Below, in pieces: positions 20,753 through 30,994 of a DNA stretch of 64,000 nucleotides. The stretch is from Aromatoleum tolulyticum (GTDB lineage: Bacteria; Pseudomonadota; Gammaproteobacteria; Burkholderiales; Rhodocyclaceae): positions 62,001 to 126,000 of the forward strand of contig NZ_FTMD01000003.1 of the NCBI RefSeq assembly GCF_900156155.1, in the 5' to 3' direction. The stretch's first letter is position 1; the number at the start of each line of letters is the position of its first letter. Position numbers and translations under genes: made by a program. The notes beneath the pieces were generated by a model, which had not been told where the DNA came from, did no database searches, and saw only the letters and a list, made by a program, of their open reading frames with translations.

Positions 20753-20971
20753 ATGAAAGCGGATACCCACCCGAATTACCAAGCCGTCCAGGTCACCTGC
20801 TCCTGCGGCAACGCCTTCGAAACCCGTTCGACGCTGGGCAAGCCCGTGCTGCACGTCGAAGTGTGCTCTGCCTGCCACCCCTTCTACACCGGCAAGCAGA
20901 AGATCGTCGATACCGCCGGTCGCGTCGAGCGTTTCCGCCAGAAATACGGCAGCGTTCAGCGCCTTGGCTGA
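20753..20971 (+). CDS. rpmE: 50S ribosomal protein L31, zinc-binding form
   Basis: The protein has 72 residues ([20 protein letters not shown]). Cys residues in CSCGN and [14 protein letters not shown] mark the zinc-containing C+ form of L31. The zinc-free C- paralogue is not in the window. A sigma-70 promoter lies upstream and a strong terminator follows, so it is monocistronic. Confidence 0.98.
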   Translation: MKADTHPNYQAVQVTCSCGNAFETRSTLGKPVLHVEVCSACHPFYTGKQKIVDTAGRVERFRQKYGSVQRLG

Positions 20972-20993
20972 ACTCCGGCTTCCGGTCACGGCA

Positions 20994-21021
20994 AAAAAGG
21001 CAGCTTCGGCTGCCTTTTTTG
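20994..21021 (+). terminator. Rho-independent terminator of rpmE
   Basis: GGCAGC and GCTGCC pair around a TTCG tetraloop, flanked by six A on the left and six T on the right. The A and T runs make it usable on both strands, but only rpmE points into it closely. Confidence 0.95.
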
Positions 21022-21099
21022 TTCCTCGAAACACGGCGCGGCTGCCCGCTCCGGCTAGAATTCCGCACCCGACGTTCGGACGCCTCCGCACAATGACGG

Positions 21100-22752
21100 A
21101 TGGCGCAACATGACATGACTGGAGAATCCTTCCGGACCTCAACAATCCGGCGGCATCTGTACGGTGCGATCGGCCTTGCGCTGCTCATCGCCCTGTACCT
21201 GCTCACCGGACTGACCGGCCACGACCCCTGGCGCGGCGACGACGCGCGCCATTTCGGCCCGATCCTGGAAATGCTGCAGGGGAACCATCTGCTGTTCCCC
21301 GCGATCGCCGGCCAGCCCGAGACGGATTTTCCACCGCTCTACTACTGGACCGGTGCGGCGTTCGCGCGCCTGCTCGCCCCGCTCCTGCCCCTGCACGACG
21401 GCGCCCGGCTGGCGACGACGCTGTTCACGGCCCTGGCGATCTTCTGGATCGCGCGCGCGGCGACCCGCCTCTACGGCCGCGAGACGCGCACCCCCGCGGC
21501 GCTGCTGACCCTCGGCACGCTGGGCCTGGTGCTGCACGCACATGAAACGCAGCCGATGATCGCGCTGATGGCGATGCAGGCGCTCACGCTGGCGGGCCTC
21601 TCGCACATCCCGACGCGCCCGGTGCTCGGCGGCGTCCAGGCCGGGCTGGGTGCCGCCCTCGCCTTCCTCGCCGGCGGCCTGCCGGGCATCCTGCTCACGC
21701 TGCCGCTCTTCCTCGTCGTCATCGCCTGCAGTCCCGAATGCCGCAATCCGCGCGCCAGCAGCGGGCTGATCATCGGCCTGAGCCTCGCGATCGGGGCGTC
21801 GGCGCTATGGCCGCTGGTGCTGCATTACCAGTCCCCCGACCTGCTCGTGCTGTGGTGGCGCACCGAGTGGCGCAACCTTTGGGCGGAGGCGATGAGCGGC
21901 AACGAGCTCACGCGTCTCGTCGAACTCCTCGGCTGGTTCGCCTGGCCGCTGTGGCCCATCACGCTGTGGTCGTTCTGGCGCACACGCCGCCATCTGCTGC
22001 GCGCGTCCTCGCTGCTGCCGATCGCCGCCCTCGTGCTCGCCCTGGCCTGGATCATCCTGAACGGCAGCCTCAGCCCGGCGTCGATGCTGCCGCTCGTGCC
22101 GCCACTCGCGCTGCTCGCGGCGTCGGGCGTGCCGACCCTGCGTCGCGGCGCGGCAAACGCGTTCGACTGGTTCGGCATCATGACCTTCGGCGTTTTCGCA
22201 GTGTTGGTATGGATCGCATGGAGCGCGCAGGTCTTCCTGTGGCCGCCCGGACTCGCGCGTCACCTCGTGCGCGTCGCGCCCGATTTCGCCGTGCGTGCGC
22301 CGGAGATATCGGCGATCACCGGCATCGTCATCGTCTCCGCGTGGGTGCTGCTGATGCTGCGGCTACCGCGCTCGCCGAACCGCGCACCGGCGAACTGGGC
22401 ACTCGGCATGACGATGCTGTGGTGCCTCGCGATTGCGCTGCTCAAGCCCTGGTTCGACCATGACCGCAGCTACCGTCCGGCCGCCACGTCGCTGAAGATC
22501 GCGCTGGCAGGCGAGCGCGCGGACTGCGTCGCGATGATGGGCCTGTCGGCCAGCCAGCGCGCCTCCTTCCATTACTTCGCCGGAATCCGGCCCGAGCGGG
22601 TGGTCAACAACGAGACGCCGTGCGGCTTCCTGCTGGTCTTCGACGATCGCGGCAACACCCAGAAACCTGAACAGGAATGGCAGCAGATCTGGGAATTCCG
22701 CCGCGGCGGAGGACGACAGCAGGAAATCTTCCGCCTGTACCGGCGCGACTGA
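21100..22752 (+). CDS. GT-C fold glycosyltransferase (ArnT/PMT-like), integral membrane
   Basis: The protein has 550 residues with about 11-12 hydrophobic segments to residue 430 and a soluble C-terminal part. The first periplasmic loop has the acidic DPWRGDDARHFGP motif and DFPPLYYWTGA, as in ArnT-like lipid-linked sugar transferases (GT83). It probably moves a sugar from a polyprenyl carrier to lipid A or another envelope acceptor, which is inference. Alternative starts at nearby ATGs 21110 and 21115 are possible. Confidence 0.82.
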   Translation: MAQHDMTGESFRTSTIRRHLYGAIGLALLIALYLLTGLTGHDPWRGDDARHFGPILEMLQGNHLLFPAIAGQPETDFPPLYYWTGAAFARLLAPLLPLHDGARLATTLFTALAIFWIARAATRLYGRETRTPAALLTLGTLGLVLHAHETQPMIALMAMQALTLAGLSHIPTRPVLGGVQAGLGAALAFLAGGLPGILLTLPLFLVVIACSPECRNPRASSGLIIGLSLAIGASALWPLVLHYQSPDLLVLWWRTEWRNLWAEAMSGNELTRLVELLGWFAWPLWPITLWSFWRTRRHLLRASSLLPIAALVLALAWIILNGSLSPASMLPLVPPLALLAASGVPTLRRGAANAFDWFGIMTFGVFAVLVWIAWSAQVFLWPPGLARHLVRVAPDFAVRAPEISAITGIVIVSAWVLLMLRLPRSPNRAPANWALGMTMLWCLAIALLKPWFDHDRSYRPAATSLKIALAGERADCVAMMGLSASQRASFHYFAGIRPERVVNNETPCGFLLVFDDRGNTQKPEQEWQQIWEFRRGGGRQQEIFRLYRRD

Positions 22753-22773
22753 GCCCGCGCCGCAGCCGGCGAT

Positions 22774-22800
22774 GCCGCGCGCCGGCAAGGGGCGCGCGGC
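22774..22800. terminator. GC-rich hairpin between two convergent genes
   Basis: A perfect 10-bp stem (GCCGCGCGCC with GGCGCGCGGC) closes a 7-nt loop between the glycosyltransferase and orn stops. No T-run follows on either strand, so it is not a classic intrinsic terminator, but its place between convergent genes suggests a role in transcript ends. Confidence 0.4.
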
Positions 22801-22813
22801 TCGTGCAAGGCGC

Positions 22814-23365
22814 TCAACCTTCGAGGCGCAGGAAGTTGTCGCGATAGTGGCGCAATTCGCCGATCGATTCGTAGATGTCCGACAGCGCCTCGTGCTTGCC
22901 CTTCTTGACGACCCCCTTGTAGACCTCGGGACGCCACCGGCGCGCGAGTTCCTTCAGCGTCGACACGTCCAGATTGCGGTAATGGAACCACGCCTCGAGC
23001 TGCGGCATGTAGCGGGCAAGGAAGCGGCGGTCCTGGCACACGGAGTTGCCGCACATCGGCGAGGTACGCGCCGGCACATACTCCTGCAGGAAGGCGAGCA
23101 TCTGCGCTTCGGCATCCGCCTCGCCGACCGTCGACGCCTTCACGCGATCGGTCAGGCCGGACTTGCCGTGCGTGTCGCGATTCCACTGATCCATCCGGTC
23201 GAGCACGCTGTCGGGCTGATGCACCGCGATCACCGGCGCTTCCGCAACGGTGTTGAGCTGCGAATCGGTGATCACGATCGCGATCTCGATGATGCGATCG
23301 GTATCGGGCTCGAGGCCGGTCATTTCCATGTCCAGCCAGATGAGGTGATTCTGATCCTGTGCCAT
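22814..23365 (-). CDS. orn: Oligoribonuclease
   Basis: The protein has 183 residues. The DEDDh exonuclease motifs are [20 protein letters not shown] (ExoI), the ExoII region [10 protein letters not shown] and the C-terminal [17 protein letters not shown] with the catalytic His and Asp. It degrades 2-5-nt RNA and pGpG to mononucleotides and so closes c-di-GMP turnover. ATG 23365 gives the standard length. It is divergent from the M48 protease gene. Confidence 0.98.
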   Translation of the reverse strand: MAQDQNHLIWLDMEMTGLEPDTDRIIEIAIVITDSQLNTVAEAPVIAVHQPDSVLDRMDQWNRDTHGKSGLTDRVKASTVGEADAEAQMLAFLQEYVPARTSPMCGNSVCQDRRFLARYMPQLEAWFHYRNLDVSTLKELARRWRPEVYKGVVKKGKHEALSDIYESIGELRHYRDNFLRLEG

Positions 23366-23439
23366 AATCGTCCGCCCCCCTTGAGCAAAGGCGCGATTGT
23401 GGCATAGATGCCTCGCCGCCCGCCCACTCCACTCGCCGA

Positions 23440-24696
23440 ATGTCCCCGGAAGCCTTCTCGTCCCTGTTCCTCGCCGCCACCGCACTGACCCTGTTCGCCA
23501 GGCTCGTGCTCATGATGCGCCAGATCCGGCACGTGCGTGCCCACCGCGAGGCTGTGCCGCCTCCGTTCGCCGAATCGATCAGTCTGGAATCGCATCGCAA
23601 GGCTGCGGACTACACCGCCGCGCGCATGCAGCTAGGCACCATCGATGCCGCAATCGGCACCGCCTACGTGCTCGCCCTCACGCTCGGCGGCGGCCTGCAG
23701 GCCATGCACGACCTGCTCGCCCGAATTTTTGCAGCCGGAACCCTCGCGCACGGCGTCGCCCTGCTCGCGGCGCTCGGCATCGCGGGCTGGGCCATCGAGC
23801 TCCCGTTCGCGCTCTATCGCACCTTCGGCATCGAGAAGCGCTTCGGCTTCAACCGCATGACACCCGGCCTGTACCTGGCCGACCTCGCCCGCGAAGCGAC
23901 GCTCGCCGCACTGATCGGACTGCCCGTCCTCGCCGCCGTGTTGTGGCTGATGGGCGCAATGGGCGAGCGCTGGTGGCTGTGGGTGTGGCTGTTCTGGCTC
24001 GCGTTCAACCTGCTGGCGCTCTTCATCTGGCCGACCTTCATCGCGCCGCTGTTCAACAAATTCACGCCACTCGCGGACGAAGCGCTGAAGGCACGCGTGG
24101 AGGCCCTGCTGGCGCGCTGTGGTTTCCGCTCCCGCGGACTCTTCGTGATGGACGGCTCGCGCCGCTCGGCGCATGGCAATGCCTACTTCACCGGCTTCGG
24201 CGCGGCCAAGCGCATCGTCTTCTTCGATACCCTGCTGGACAAGCTGCGGCCCGAGGAAGTCGAGGCCGTGCTGGCGCACGAACTCGGGCATTTCCGCCAC
24301 CGCCACATCTGGAAACGCCTCGCAGTCATCGCGGCAGCGAGCCTCGGCCTGCTGTGGCTGCTCGGCTGGCTGATGGGACAGACTTGGTTCTTCGCCGGGC
24401 TGGGCGTCGCCCCCGCCTCGGCCGGCACCGCCGTCGCGCTCGCCCTGTTCGCGCTGGCCCTGCCCTCCTTCACCTTCCCGGCCGCCCCGCTGATGAGCTT
24501 CTGGTCGCGGGTGCATGAATTCGAGGCCGACGCATATGCCGCACAACAGACGCGCGCATCCGACCTTGCGCAGGCACTGGTGAAGCTCTACCGCGACAAC
24601 GCCGCGACGCTCACGCCCGATCCGCTGTACTCGAGCTTCTTCGACTCCCACCCGCCGGCCGCGCTGCGTGTCGCGCGCCTGCGCTCCTCCAGTTGA
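23440..24696 (+). CDS. M48-family membrane metallopeptidase (Ste24/CAAX protease-like)
   Basis: The protein has 418 residues with several membrane segments. The zinc motif HELGH occurs in [13 protein letters not shown], with the third ligand Glu in the block [12 protein letters not shown]. The N-terminal region and the block [20 protein letters not shown] are typical of Ste24 endopeptidases. It would act in inner-membrane protein quality control. rsgA starts 13 bp after it. Confidence 0.93.
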   Translation: MSPEAFSSLFLAATALTLFARLVLMMRQIRHVRAHREAVPPPFAESISLESHRKAADYTAARMQLGTIDAAIGTAYVLALTLGGGLQAMHDLLARIFAAGTLAHGVALLAALGIAGWAIELPFALYRTFGIEKRFGFNRMTPGLYLADLAREATLAALIGLPVLAAVLWLMGAMGERWWLWVWLFWLAFNLLALFIWPTFIAPLFNKFTPLADEALKARVEALLARCGFRSRGLFVMDGSRRSAHGNAYFTGFGAAKRIVFFDTLLDKLRPEEVEAVLAHELGHFRHRHIWKRLAVIAAASLGLLWLLGWLMGQTWFFAGLGVAPASAGTAVALALFALALPSFTFPAAPLMSFWSRVHEFEADAYAAQQTRASDLAQALVKLYRDNAATLTPDPLYSSFFDSHPPAALRVARLRSSS

Positions 24697-24709
24697 GACC
24701 CGGCATTTC

Positions 24710-25642
24710 GTGAACAAACCCCGACAGAACCGCAGCACGACACTCGAAGGCGTGATCGTCGCCGCCTTCGGCCGCCAATACGAGGTCGTCGTCGCGGGAC
24801 TGGCCGGACAGGAAGAGATCCGGCTGAAGTGCTACCCGCGCGGCAAGAAAAGCACCTTCGCGTGCGGCGACGAAGTCGAGATCGAAGCGACCGGCAGCGA
24901 CCAGGGCGTCATCACCGAGCTCAAGCCGCGCCGGAACCTGCTGTGGCGCTCCGACGCCTTCCGCGAAAAACTCATCGCCGCGAATCTCAGCCAGGTCGTC
25001 GTAGTGACGGCAACGGAGCCCGGATTCTCGGACCTGCTGATCTCGCGCTGCATCGCGGCGGCCGAAAGCCAGCACCTCCGGACCCTGATCGTCCTCAACA
25101 AGGCCGACCTCGCCGAATCCCTGCCCGCCGCCCGCCGCATGCTCGCCCCCTTCGCAAAGCTCGGCTACGAGGTCGTCGAACTGAGCGCACGCGCCGGCAC
25201 CGACGACCTGCGGCCGCATCTCGCCGGCCAGCGCAGCATCTTCGTCGGCCAGTCGGGCATGGGGAAGTCGACACTCACCAACTCCCTGATCCCGGAAGCC
25301 CGCGCGGCGACGCGCGAGATCTCCGAAGCGCTCAACAGCGGCAAGCACACGACCACCTTCGCCCGCCTGTACCCGCTCGACGGCGGCTGGCTGATCGACA
25401 GCCCCGGACTGCAGGCCTTCGGCCTCGCCCACCTCACACCCGACGACCTCGCCGCAAGCTTCATCGAGTTCCAGAGCCACCTCGGCAAGTGCCGCTTCCG
25501 CGACTGTCAGCACGAATCCGAACCTGGCTGCGCCCTGCGCGCTGCCATCGAAGCGGGCGCAATCGACATGCGCCGCTTCGAGCATTACCGGATGATTCGC
25601 AACGAGATCAAGGACGCCAAGCGTCAATCGCAAGGCTGGTAA
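24710..25642 (+). CDS. rsgA: Ribosome small-subunit biogenesis GTPase RsgA
   Basis: The 310-residue circularly permuted GTPase has an N-terminal OB fold, then G4 NKADLAE, G1 GQSGMGKST and G3 DSPG in that permuted order. A C-terminal zinc finger follows (CRFRDCQHESEPGC). It helps mature the 30S decoding centre. GTG 24710 is preferred over an upstream in-frame codon at 24668, which would overlap the M48 gene. A bidirectional terminator follows. Confidence 0.97.
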   Translation: MNKPRQNRSTTLEGVIVAAFGRQYEVVVAGLAGQEEIRLKCYPRGKKSTFACGDEVEIEATGSDQGVITELKPRRNLLWRSDAFREKLIAANLSQVVVVTATEPGFSDLLISRCIAAAESQHLRTLIVLNKADLAESLPAARRMLAPFAKLGYEVVELSARAGTDDLRPHLAGQRSIFVGQSGMGKSTLTNSLIPEARAATREISEALNSGKHTTTFARLYPLDGGWLIDSPGLQAFGLAHLTPDDLAASFIEFQSHLGKCRFRDCQHESEPGCALRAAIEAGAIDMRRFEHYRMIRNEIKDAKRQSQGW

Positions 25643-25670
25643 GCGCTCCGAAACCACCGCCCAGAACGAA

Positions 25671-25694
25671 AAAACCCGCCGAAGCGGGTCTTTT
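25671..25694. terminator. Bidirectional terminator between rsgA and the thiolase gene
   Basis: ACCCGC and GCGGGT pair around a 4-nt loop. A CTTTTC run follows on the plus strand, and on the minus strand the stem leads into a run of T. It lies between two convergent genes. Confidence 0.85.
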
Positions 25695-25714
25695 CTGGCC
25701 TGATCAGCAGAACG

Positions 25715-26896
25715 TCAGATACGTTCCCAGATCGTCGTGATGCCCTGACCGCCGCCGATGCACATCGTCGCCATGCCGTAGCGACCATTGGTACGGATCA
25801 GCTCGTGCAGCAGCTTGGTGATGATGACGCCGCCGGTCGCGCCGACCGGGTGACCCAGCGCGATCGCGCCGCCGTTCGGATTGGTCTTCTTCGGGTCGAG
25901 CTCGAGCCCCTTGTTCACCGCGATCGACTGCGCCGCAAAGGCTTCGTTGGATTCGATCACGTCGATCTTGTCCAGCGACAGGCCGGCGCGCTGCAGCGCG
26001 AGCTTGGAGGCCGGGATCGGGCCTTCACCCATAACGTCGTTGGGCACGCCGGCGATCGCGTAGGACACGAGACGCGCGATCGGCTTGTGACCGCCCGCGG
26101 CAGCCTTGGCAGCGTCGGCCAGCACCAGGAAGGCGGCCGCGTCGTTGATTCCGGAGGCGTTGCCCGCAGTAACCGAACCGTCCTTCTTGAAGGCGGGCTT
26201 CATCTTGCCCAGCGCTTCCATGGTGGTCATGCGCGGATGCTCGTCGGTGTCGAACACGACCGGGCCCTTGCGGGTTTCGAACGTGATCGGAACGATCTGG
26301 CTCTTGAAACGGCCTTCGGCGATTGCCGCTGCGGCACGGTTCTGCGACTCGAGCGCGAAGGCGTCCTGATCCTCGCGGCTGATGCTCCACTTGGAGGTCA
26401 GGTTCTCGGCGGTAATACCCATGTGGCCGACGCCGAACGGGTCGGTCAGCACCGAGACCATTGCGTCGATGGCTTTCGCGTCACCCATGCGGGCGCCGTT
26501 GCGCAGTGCGGGCAGCAGGTAGGCGCCGCGCGACATCACTTCGACGCCGCCGCCGATCGCGAAGTCGGCATCGCCGAGCATGATCGCCTGGGCGGAGTTG
26601 ACGATGGCCTGCTGCGCCGAACCGCACAAGCGGTTGACGGCGAAGGCCACCGAATCCATCGACATACCGCCCTGGATCGTCGCGACGCGCGCGACATAGG
26701 CGTAGCGCGATTCAGTCGGGATGCAGTTGCCGACGGTCGCGAAGGTCACCTGCTTCGGATCGACGCCGGCGCGGGCGATCGCTTCCTTGACGACCACACC
26801 ACCCAGCTCGGCCGGCTCCATGTCCTTCAGCGAGCCGCCAAACCCGCCCACGGCCGAACGGACTGCGCTCAAAACCACTACTTCACGATTCGCCAT
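25715..26896 (-). CDS. Acetyl-CoA C-acyltransferase (thiolase)
   Basis: The protein has 393 residues. The nucleophilic Cys is in VNRLCGSAQQAI, the second His in NPNGGAIALGHPVGATG and the acid-base Cys in MCIGGGQG. It catalyses condensation or thiolysis of acyl-CoA, in beta-oxidation or acetoacetyl-CoA formation; the direction cannot be read from sequence. ATG 26896 has a GGAGGGAGC ribosome site; an upstream in-frame start is not needed. It lies 19 bp behind the CobD-like gene on the same strand. Confidence 0.94.
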   Translation of the reverse strand: MANREVVVLSAVRSAVGGFGGSLKDMEPAELGGVVVKEAIARAGVDPKQVTFATVGNCIPTESRYAYVARVATIQGGMSMDSVAFAVNRLCGSAQQAIVNSAQAIMLGDADFAIGGGVEVMSRGAYLLPALRNGARMGDAKAIDAMVSVLTDPFGVGHMGITAENLTSKWSISREDQDAFALESQNRAAAAIAEGRFKSQIVPITFETRKGPVVFDTDEHPRMTTMEALGKMKPAFKKDGSVTAGNASGINDAAAFLVLADAAKAAAGGHKPIARLVSYAIAGVPNDVMGEGPIPASKLALQRAGLSLDKIDVIESNEAFAAQSIAVNKGLELDPKKTNPNGGAIALGHPVGATGGVIITKLLHELIRTNGRYGMATMCIGGGQGITTIWERI

Positions 26897-26915
26897 CTGT
26901 GCTCCCTCCTGGATG

Positions 26916-27842
26916 TTAGGCACCAACCCAGCCGGCAATCACCAGCAGGGCCAGCATCAGCAAGCAAAGCACCAGCGCGCGCCAGATCAGGCCCACGGTG
27001 CTCTGCATGTAGTCGGCATCGGCTTCTTCACCGACACCCATTTCCGGTCGTTCGACGATCTCGCCGGATTCATGGACTGGCATGCCGAGGCGCACACCAA
27101 GCGCACCCGCACCTGCCGCAATCAGTATACCGGACGCCCTGTCGGCCCAGAGCATCGCCTGGGTGCGCCAGCAGAACACGGCATCCTCGAAGTCGCCCAC
27201 CACCGAGAACGATGCGGCGGTCAGGCGCGCGGGCAGCCAGTCGATCAATTCGAACGCCTTGCGTGCGAAGCGCCCGAACTGGCCGAACTCGGCATCGTTG
27301 CGCTCGCCCCACTCCTCGCCGAGGAAGCGCGCAAGACGGTACAGCAGGGCGCCGCTCGGTCCCGGCAGGACGATGAACCAGAAGATCACGCCGAACACGT
27401 TGCGGTGGGCGGCGACGAGCCCTTCCTCGATTGCCAGCCGCGCGACCTCGCAGGAACTCGCACCGATGTACTGGCCGCCGCGCCACTCGCCCAGCAGCGA
27501 ACGTGCGCGATCGAGTTCCCCCATGCGCAGGGCGAGATGGATGTCCGTGAAGAAGTGGCTTTCCTGGCGGAAACCCATCGTCAGATAGAGCACCGCGATG
27601 TTGAACAATACCGCCAGCAGCGGATGGACGAGCCACAACAGGAAGAAGGCGAGCGCGCCGCCCGCGACCAACGTGACGACGAGGAGCAGCCACGCAACCA
27701 CGCCGTTGCGGGCCTGGCCGTCGTTGAAGCGCTCGACGAGGACACCCGACAGGCGATGAAGCGGATCCAGAACGATTTGCCGCACCGGCAACGGTCGTAC
27801 CTGCTCGAGCAGCAGCGCAACAATCAGCGAAAGAAGCGTCAT
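26916..27842 (-). CDS. CobD/CbiB (AmpE)-like membrane protein
   Basis: The product from ATG 27842 has 308 residues. It has an N-terminal hydrophobic segment, two more between 45 and 85, one near 145-160 and one at the C-terminus (LVLCLLMLALLVIAGWV). It resembles the betaproteobacterial CobD/CbiB family; true CbiB makes adenosylcobinamide phosphate, AmpE is a signalling relative. No cobalamin gene is nearby, so a B12 role is doubtful. Confidence 0.8.
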   Translation of the reverse strand: MTLLSLIVALLLEQVRPLPVRQIVLDPLHRLSGVLVERFNDGQARNGVVAWLLLVVTLVAGGALAFFLLWLVHPLLAVLFNIAVLYLTMGFRQESHFFTDIHLALRMGELDRARSLLGEWRGGQYIGASSCEVARLAIEEGLVAAHRNVFGVIFWFIVLPGPSGALLYRLARFLGEEWGERNDAEFGQFGRFARKAFELIDWLPARLTAASFSVVGDFEDAVFCWRTQAMLWADRASGILIAAGAGALGVRLGMPVHESGEIVERPEMGVGEEADADYMQSTVGLIWRALVLCLLMLALLVIAGWVGA

Positions 27843-28100
27843 TCGTATTGCGATTGAAGAAAGGGTCCGGGCCCGTGATATCCGGCCACGATACCATAAA
27901 AGCACGACGCGATTGTGCAATGCGGAAGAGGCGCCCGCGAAACCCAAACGGCCGCCAGGGCAACAGCGGACGCACGATTGTTGCCGATCTCTGAACAGTG
28001 CGTGCCGCCGCTGCCGGTTTATCGGCCCGCGGGAGCCCCATAGACTGCAGCTAAAGGGATCGGGCTGGAACGGCCGCTCCCGATACGCACTGGAGTCCAC

Positions 28101-28886
28101 ATGAGCACGATGCCCACCCTCTTCGTTTCCCACGGAGCACCGACCTTCGCACTGGAGCCTGGAGAAGCCGGACGCGAACTTGCCGCCCTTGCGCAGGCGA
28201 TACCGCAGCCCCGCGCGATCCTTATCGCCTCGCCGCACTGGATGAGTCCGGTCGTGACCCTGACGGCGAGCGACCGGCCGGAGACGATCCATGATTTCGG
28301 CGGCTTCCCGGCGCCCCTGTACGACTTGCGCTACCCGGCGCCCGGCGATCCGGCGCTCGCCGCCCGTGCGATCGGATTGCTCGCCGCCGCAGGCGTGGAT
28401 GCACGTCCGGACCCGCACCGCGGGCTGGATCACGGCGCGTGGGTGCCCCTGCTGCACATGTATCCGGATGCCGCCGTACCGGTTGTGCAGATCTCGATGC
28501 CGGGGGGCCGCCCGGCGAGCGCGTTCCACGCCCTCGGCCGGGCGCTTTCGCCGCTGCGCGACGAAGGTGTCCTGATCGTCGGATCGGGCAGCCTCACGCA
28601 CAACCTGTACGAGTTCACGGGCGCCGCGGACGGGACGGCACCTTACGTCGAAGCCTTCGCGCAATGGATCGCCGATACGCTCGCCGCCGGCGACGTCGAC
28701 GCCCTGCTCGATTACCGGCGGCGCGCGCCGCACGCCGAGCGCGCCCACCCGACGGACGAGCACCTGATGCCGCTGATGTTCGCTCACGGTGCCGCCGGAA
28801 TGCGCGCCGACGCACGGCGCCTCGCTGCCGCCGACGTGCGCTACGGCATACTGGCGATGGACGCCTACGTGTTCGGCGCAAGCTGA
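28101..28886 (+). CDS. DODA-type (LigB-like) extradiol ring-opening dioxygenase
   Basis: The protein has 261 residues. Iron-binding His candidates lie in VSHGAPTFAL near the start, IASPHWMSP and DHGAWVPLLHMYP, as in YgiD/DODA enzymes. It would open a catechol-type ring using Fe(II) and O2. It stands alone: a 258-bp gap precedes it and a small membrane protein gene follows. Confidence 0.9.
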   Translation: MSTMPTLFVSHGAPTFALEPGEAGRELAALAQAIPQPRAILIASPHWMSPVVTLTASDRPETIHDFGGFPAPLYDLRYPAPGDPALAARAIGLLAAAGVDARPDPHRGLDHGAWVPLLHMYPDAAVPVVQISMPGGRPASAFHALGRALSPLRDEGVLIVGSGSLTHNLYEFTGAADGTAPYVEAFAQWIADTLAAGDVDALLDYRRRAPHAERAHPTDEHLMPLMFAHGAAGMRADARRLAAADVRYGILAMDAYVFGAS

Positions 28887-29020
28887 TGGAAAGCGGGCGG
28901 TTCGATGCCACCGGCAAGAACGCCGGACAATGCTTGCCTGAGCGGCGTTCCGGGAGTTTAATCGCCTGACATCGACGGCATGCTGCCGGCACGATGGCGC
29001 ACACGACGGGGGGAGTCGCC

Positions 29021-29221
29021 ATGGATCGTTTGCTGTTGCTCGCCGGCAGGCTTTCCGGGCTTGGTGGGCTCACCCTGTGCGTGATCGCGGGCGTCGCGAG
29101 GGTGTCGGGCAAGTTCTGGATCGGGGGACTCCAGGTCGGCACGCTGCTCCAGGCGGGGATTGGCGCACTCGTCGTCGGGTGCTTTCTGCTGCTCTGGGTA
29201 CTGACCGGGCGCAACAGATAG
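29021..29221 (+). CDS. Small two-helix membrane protein, unknown
   Basis: From ATG 29021, which has a GGGGGAG ribosome site, the product has 66 residues with two hydrophobic helices (about 4-25 and 38-60) joined by a short SGKFWIGG loop. An upstream start at 28994 would add nine residues. I do not recognise the family. Its isolation gives no clue to function. Confidence 0.65.
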   Translation: MDRLLLLAGRLSGLGGLTLCVIAGVARVSGKFWIGGLQVGTLLQAGIGALVVGCFLLLWVLTGRNR

Positions 29222-29326
29222 TCGCACCCTTCCTCCGCGAGAGGCACCGCCCGCACCGAGACCCAGTCCATCATTCCCATCCGCGTTAATATAAGATATT
29301 GCTTCTATATGAATGAGGGGATGGCG

Positions 29327-29902
29327 ATGACGATCGGACGTCTGGCCCTGGTGGCCGCAATTGCGAGCGCGGCGCTGCCCGCCCTGGCACAGGAACTCGC
29401 CCTGATGACCGAGGCACGCGCTGCCGCGACGAGCCTGCCGCCGCGGCTGGTGACGGCGCTCAACGAAGAGATTGCCAAGGGTGGCCCGGAGGGCGCGATT
29501 CCCGTGTGCCGCGACATGGCGCCGAAGATGGCCAAGGAGATCGGGGCGAGCACCGGCTGGCAGTTGAAGCGCGTGACGCTGAAGGCGCGCAATCCTCAAC
29601 GCGCAACGCCGGACGCATGGGAACGGGCGACGCTGGCGGAGTTCGATCGCCGCGCGGCGGCGGGCGAGAACCCGTCGAAACTGGAGAAGGGCGAGATGGT
29701 CGAACAGGCCGACGGCACGCGCGCGTTCCGCTACGCCAAGGCTTTGCCGACACAAGCCCTGTGCCTGAACTGCCACGGCCCCGAGGACAAGCTCACGGCT
29801 GCGGTGAAGGCGCGCCTGGCCGAACATTACCCGCAGGATCGTGCGACGGGGTACAGTGAAGGGCAGATCCGCGGGGCCATCGTCGCAACGAAACCGCTGT
29901 AA
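29327..29902 (+). CDS. Periplasmic monoheme DUF3365 (Tll0287-like) protein
   Basis: From ATG 29327 the product has 191 residues: a signal peptide ending in LPALA-QE, then a DUF3365 sensor-like domain with a late c-type heme site CLNCH. A GAGGGG sequence 6 nt upstream supports this start over ATG 29309. Such domains are redox or gas-responsive heme sensors, often fused to kinases; here the domain stands alone and is secreted. The trxC gene follows after 52 bp. Confidence 0.88.
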   Translation: MTIGRLALVAAIASAALPALAQELALMTEARAAATSLPPRLVTALNEEIAKGGPEGAIPVCRDMAPKMAKEIGASTGWQLKRVTLKARNPQRATPDAWERATLAEFDRRAAAGENPSKLEKGEMVEQADGTRAFRYAKALPTQALCLNCHGPEDKLTAAVKARLAEHYPQDRATGYSEGQIRGAIVATKPL

Positions 29903-29954
29903 ACACACGAGATGAAACCGGCGGGCGGCCCTCCCGCCGGCAATGGAGTTGATG

Positions 29955-30395
29955 ATGTCGGTCGATCCCCTGACTCTGCCCTGTCCGCATTGCGATGCGC
30001 TGAACCGGGTGCCGGCGGCGCGCATGAACGACGAGCCGAACTGCGGCAAGTGCCATGCACCGCTGTTCGCGCACAAGCCGCTGACACTGAACACCACGAA
30101 TTTTGCGCTCCATGTCGAACGCAGCGATCTGCCCGTGCTGGTGGATTTCTGGGCGCCGTGGTGCGGCCCCTGTCGCATGATGGCGCCGGCCTTCGAGGAG
30201 GCGACACGCATGCTCGAACCGCAGATGCGCCTCGCCAAGGTGAATACCGAGGAAGAACAGGAGCTCGCCGCACGCTTCGGGATCCGCAGCATCCCGACGA
30301 TGATCCTGTTCCGCAACGGACAGGAAGTGGCACGGCAGTCGGGCGCCATGAATGCAGGTGCGATCGCGCACTGGGCGCGCAGCCACGAACTCTGA
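29955..30395 (+). CDS. trxC: Thioredoxin 2 with N-terminal zinc ribbon
   Basis: From ATG 29955 the product has 146 residues. Two CxxC pairs (PCPHCDA and CGKCHAP) form the N-terminal zinc ribbon of TrxC, then the thioredoxin domain has the active site WCGPC. It reduces protein disulfides in the cytoplasm and responds to oxidative stress in other bacteria. A GGAG 6 nt upstream favours 29955, though ATGs at 29943 and 29952 are in frame. Confidence 0.95.
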   Translation: MSVDPLTLPCPHCDALNRVPAARMNDEPNCGKCHAPLFAHKPLTLNTTNFALHVERSDLPVLVDFWAPWCGPCRMMAPAFEEATRMLEPQMRLAKVNTEEEQELAARFGIRSIPTMILFRNGQEVARQSGAMNAGAIAHWARSHEL

Positions 30396-30459
30396 GCGCG
30401 CGTGTGAGGGCGGGGCGCGGCGGGCGCCGAGACCCGCCGAAAGTGAAGGGGCGAAGCTG

Positions 30460-30909
30460 ATGTTGGCAGTGGTGCAGCGTGTGTCGGAAGCACGCGTGGA
30501 GGTGGACGGCAGGATTACCGGCGCGGTCGGTCATGGCCTGCTGGTGCTGGTGTGCGCGGAACGCGGTGATCGTCGCGCGGAAGCGGACAAGCTGCTGGGC
30601 AAGATCCTGAAGCTGCGGATCTTTTCCGACGAGGCCGGCAAGATGAACCGCTCGGTGCAGGACGTGCAGGGCGGGCTGCTGATCGTCAGCCAGTTCACCC
30701 TCGCTGCAGACACCACGGGCGGAAACCGGCCGAGCTTCACGAATGCGGCGGCGCCGGACGAAGGGCGCGCGCTGTACGATCATTTCGTCGCCGAGGCGCG
30801 CAAAGCCCACGAGCAGGTCGGGACTGGCGAATTCGCCGCGGAGATGCAGGTGCATCTCGTCAATGACGGTCCGGTCACCATCCCGATGCGCATCGCGCCG
30901 GCAACATGA
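30460..30909 (+). CDS. dtd: D-aminoacyl-tRNA deacylase
   Basis: The protein has 149 residues with the family motifs [17 protein letters not shown] and, at the end, [10 protein letters not shown] (the cross-subunit Gly-cisPro-type site region). It hydrolyses D-amino acids from mischarged tRNA. ATG 30460 matches the family N-terminus [13 protein letters not shown]; the frame continues upstream but is not conserved. Confidence 0.97.
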   Translation: MLAVVQRVSEARVEVDGRITGAVGHGLLVLVCAERGDRRAEADKLLGKILKLRIFSDEAGKMNRSVQDVQGGLLIVSQFTLAADTTGGNRPSFTNAAAPDEGRALYDHFVAEARKAHEQVGTGEFAAEMQVHLVNDGPVTIPMRIAPAT

Positions 30910-30994
30910 ATGTTTCTGCCACGCCCGGCGGCACCGCCGGGAGACACAGGCCTCGCTCACCACTCACCTCGCGTGATACCCGCAGGAAGTTCTC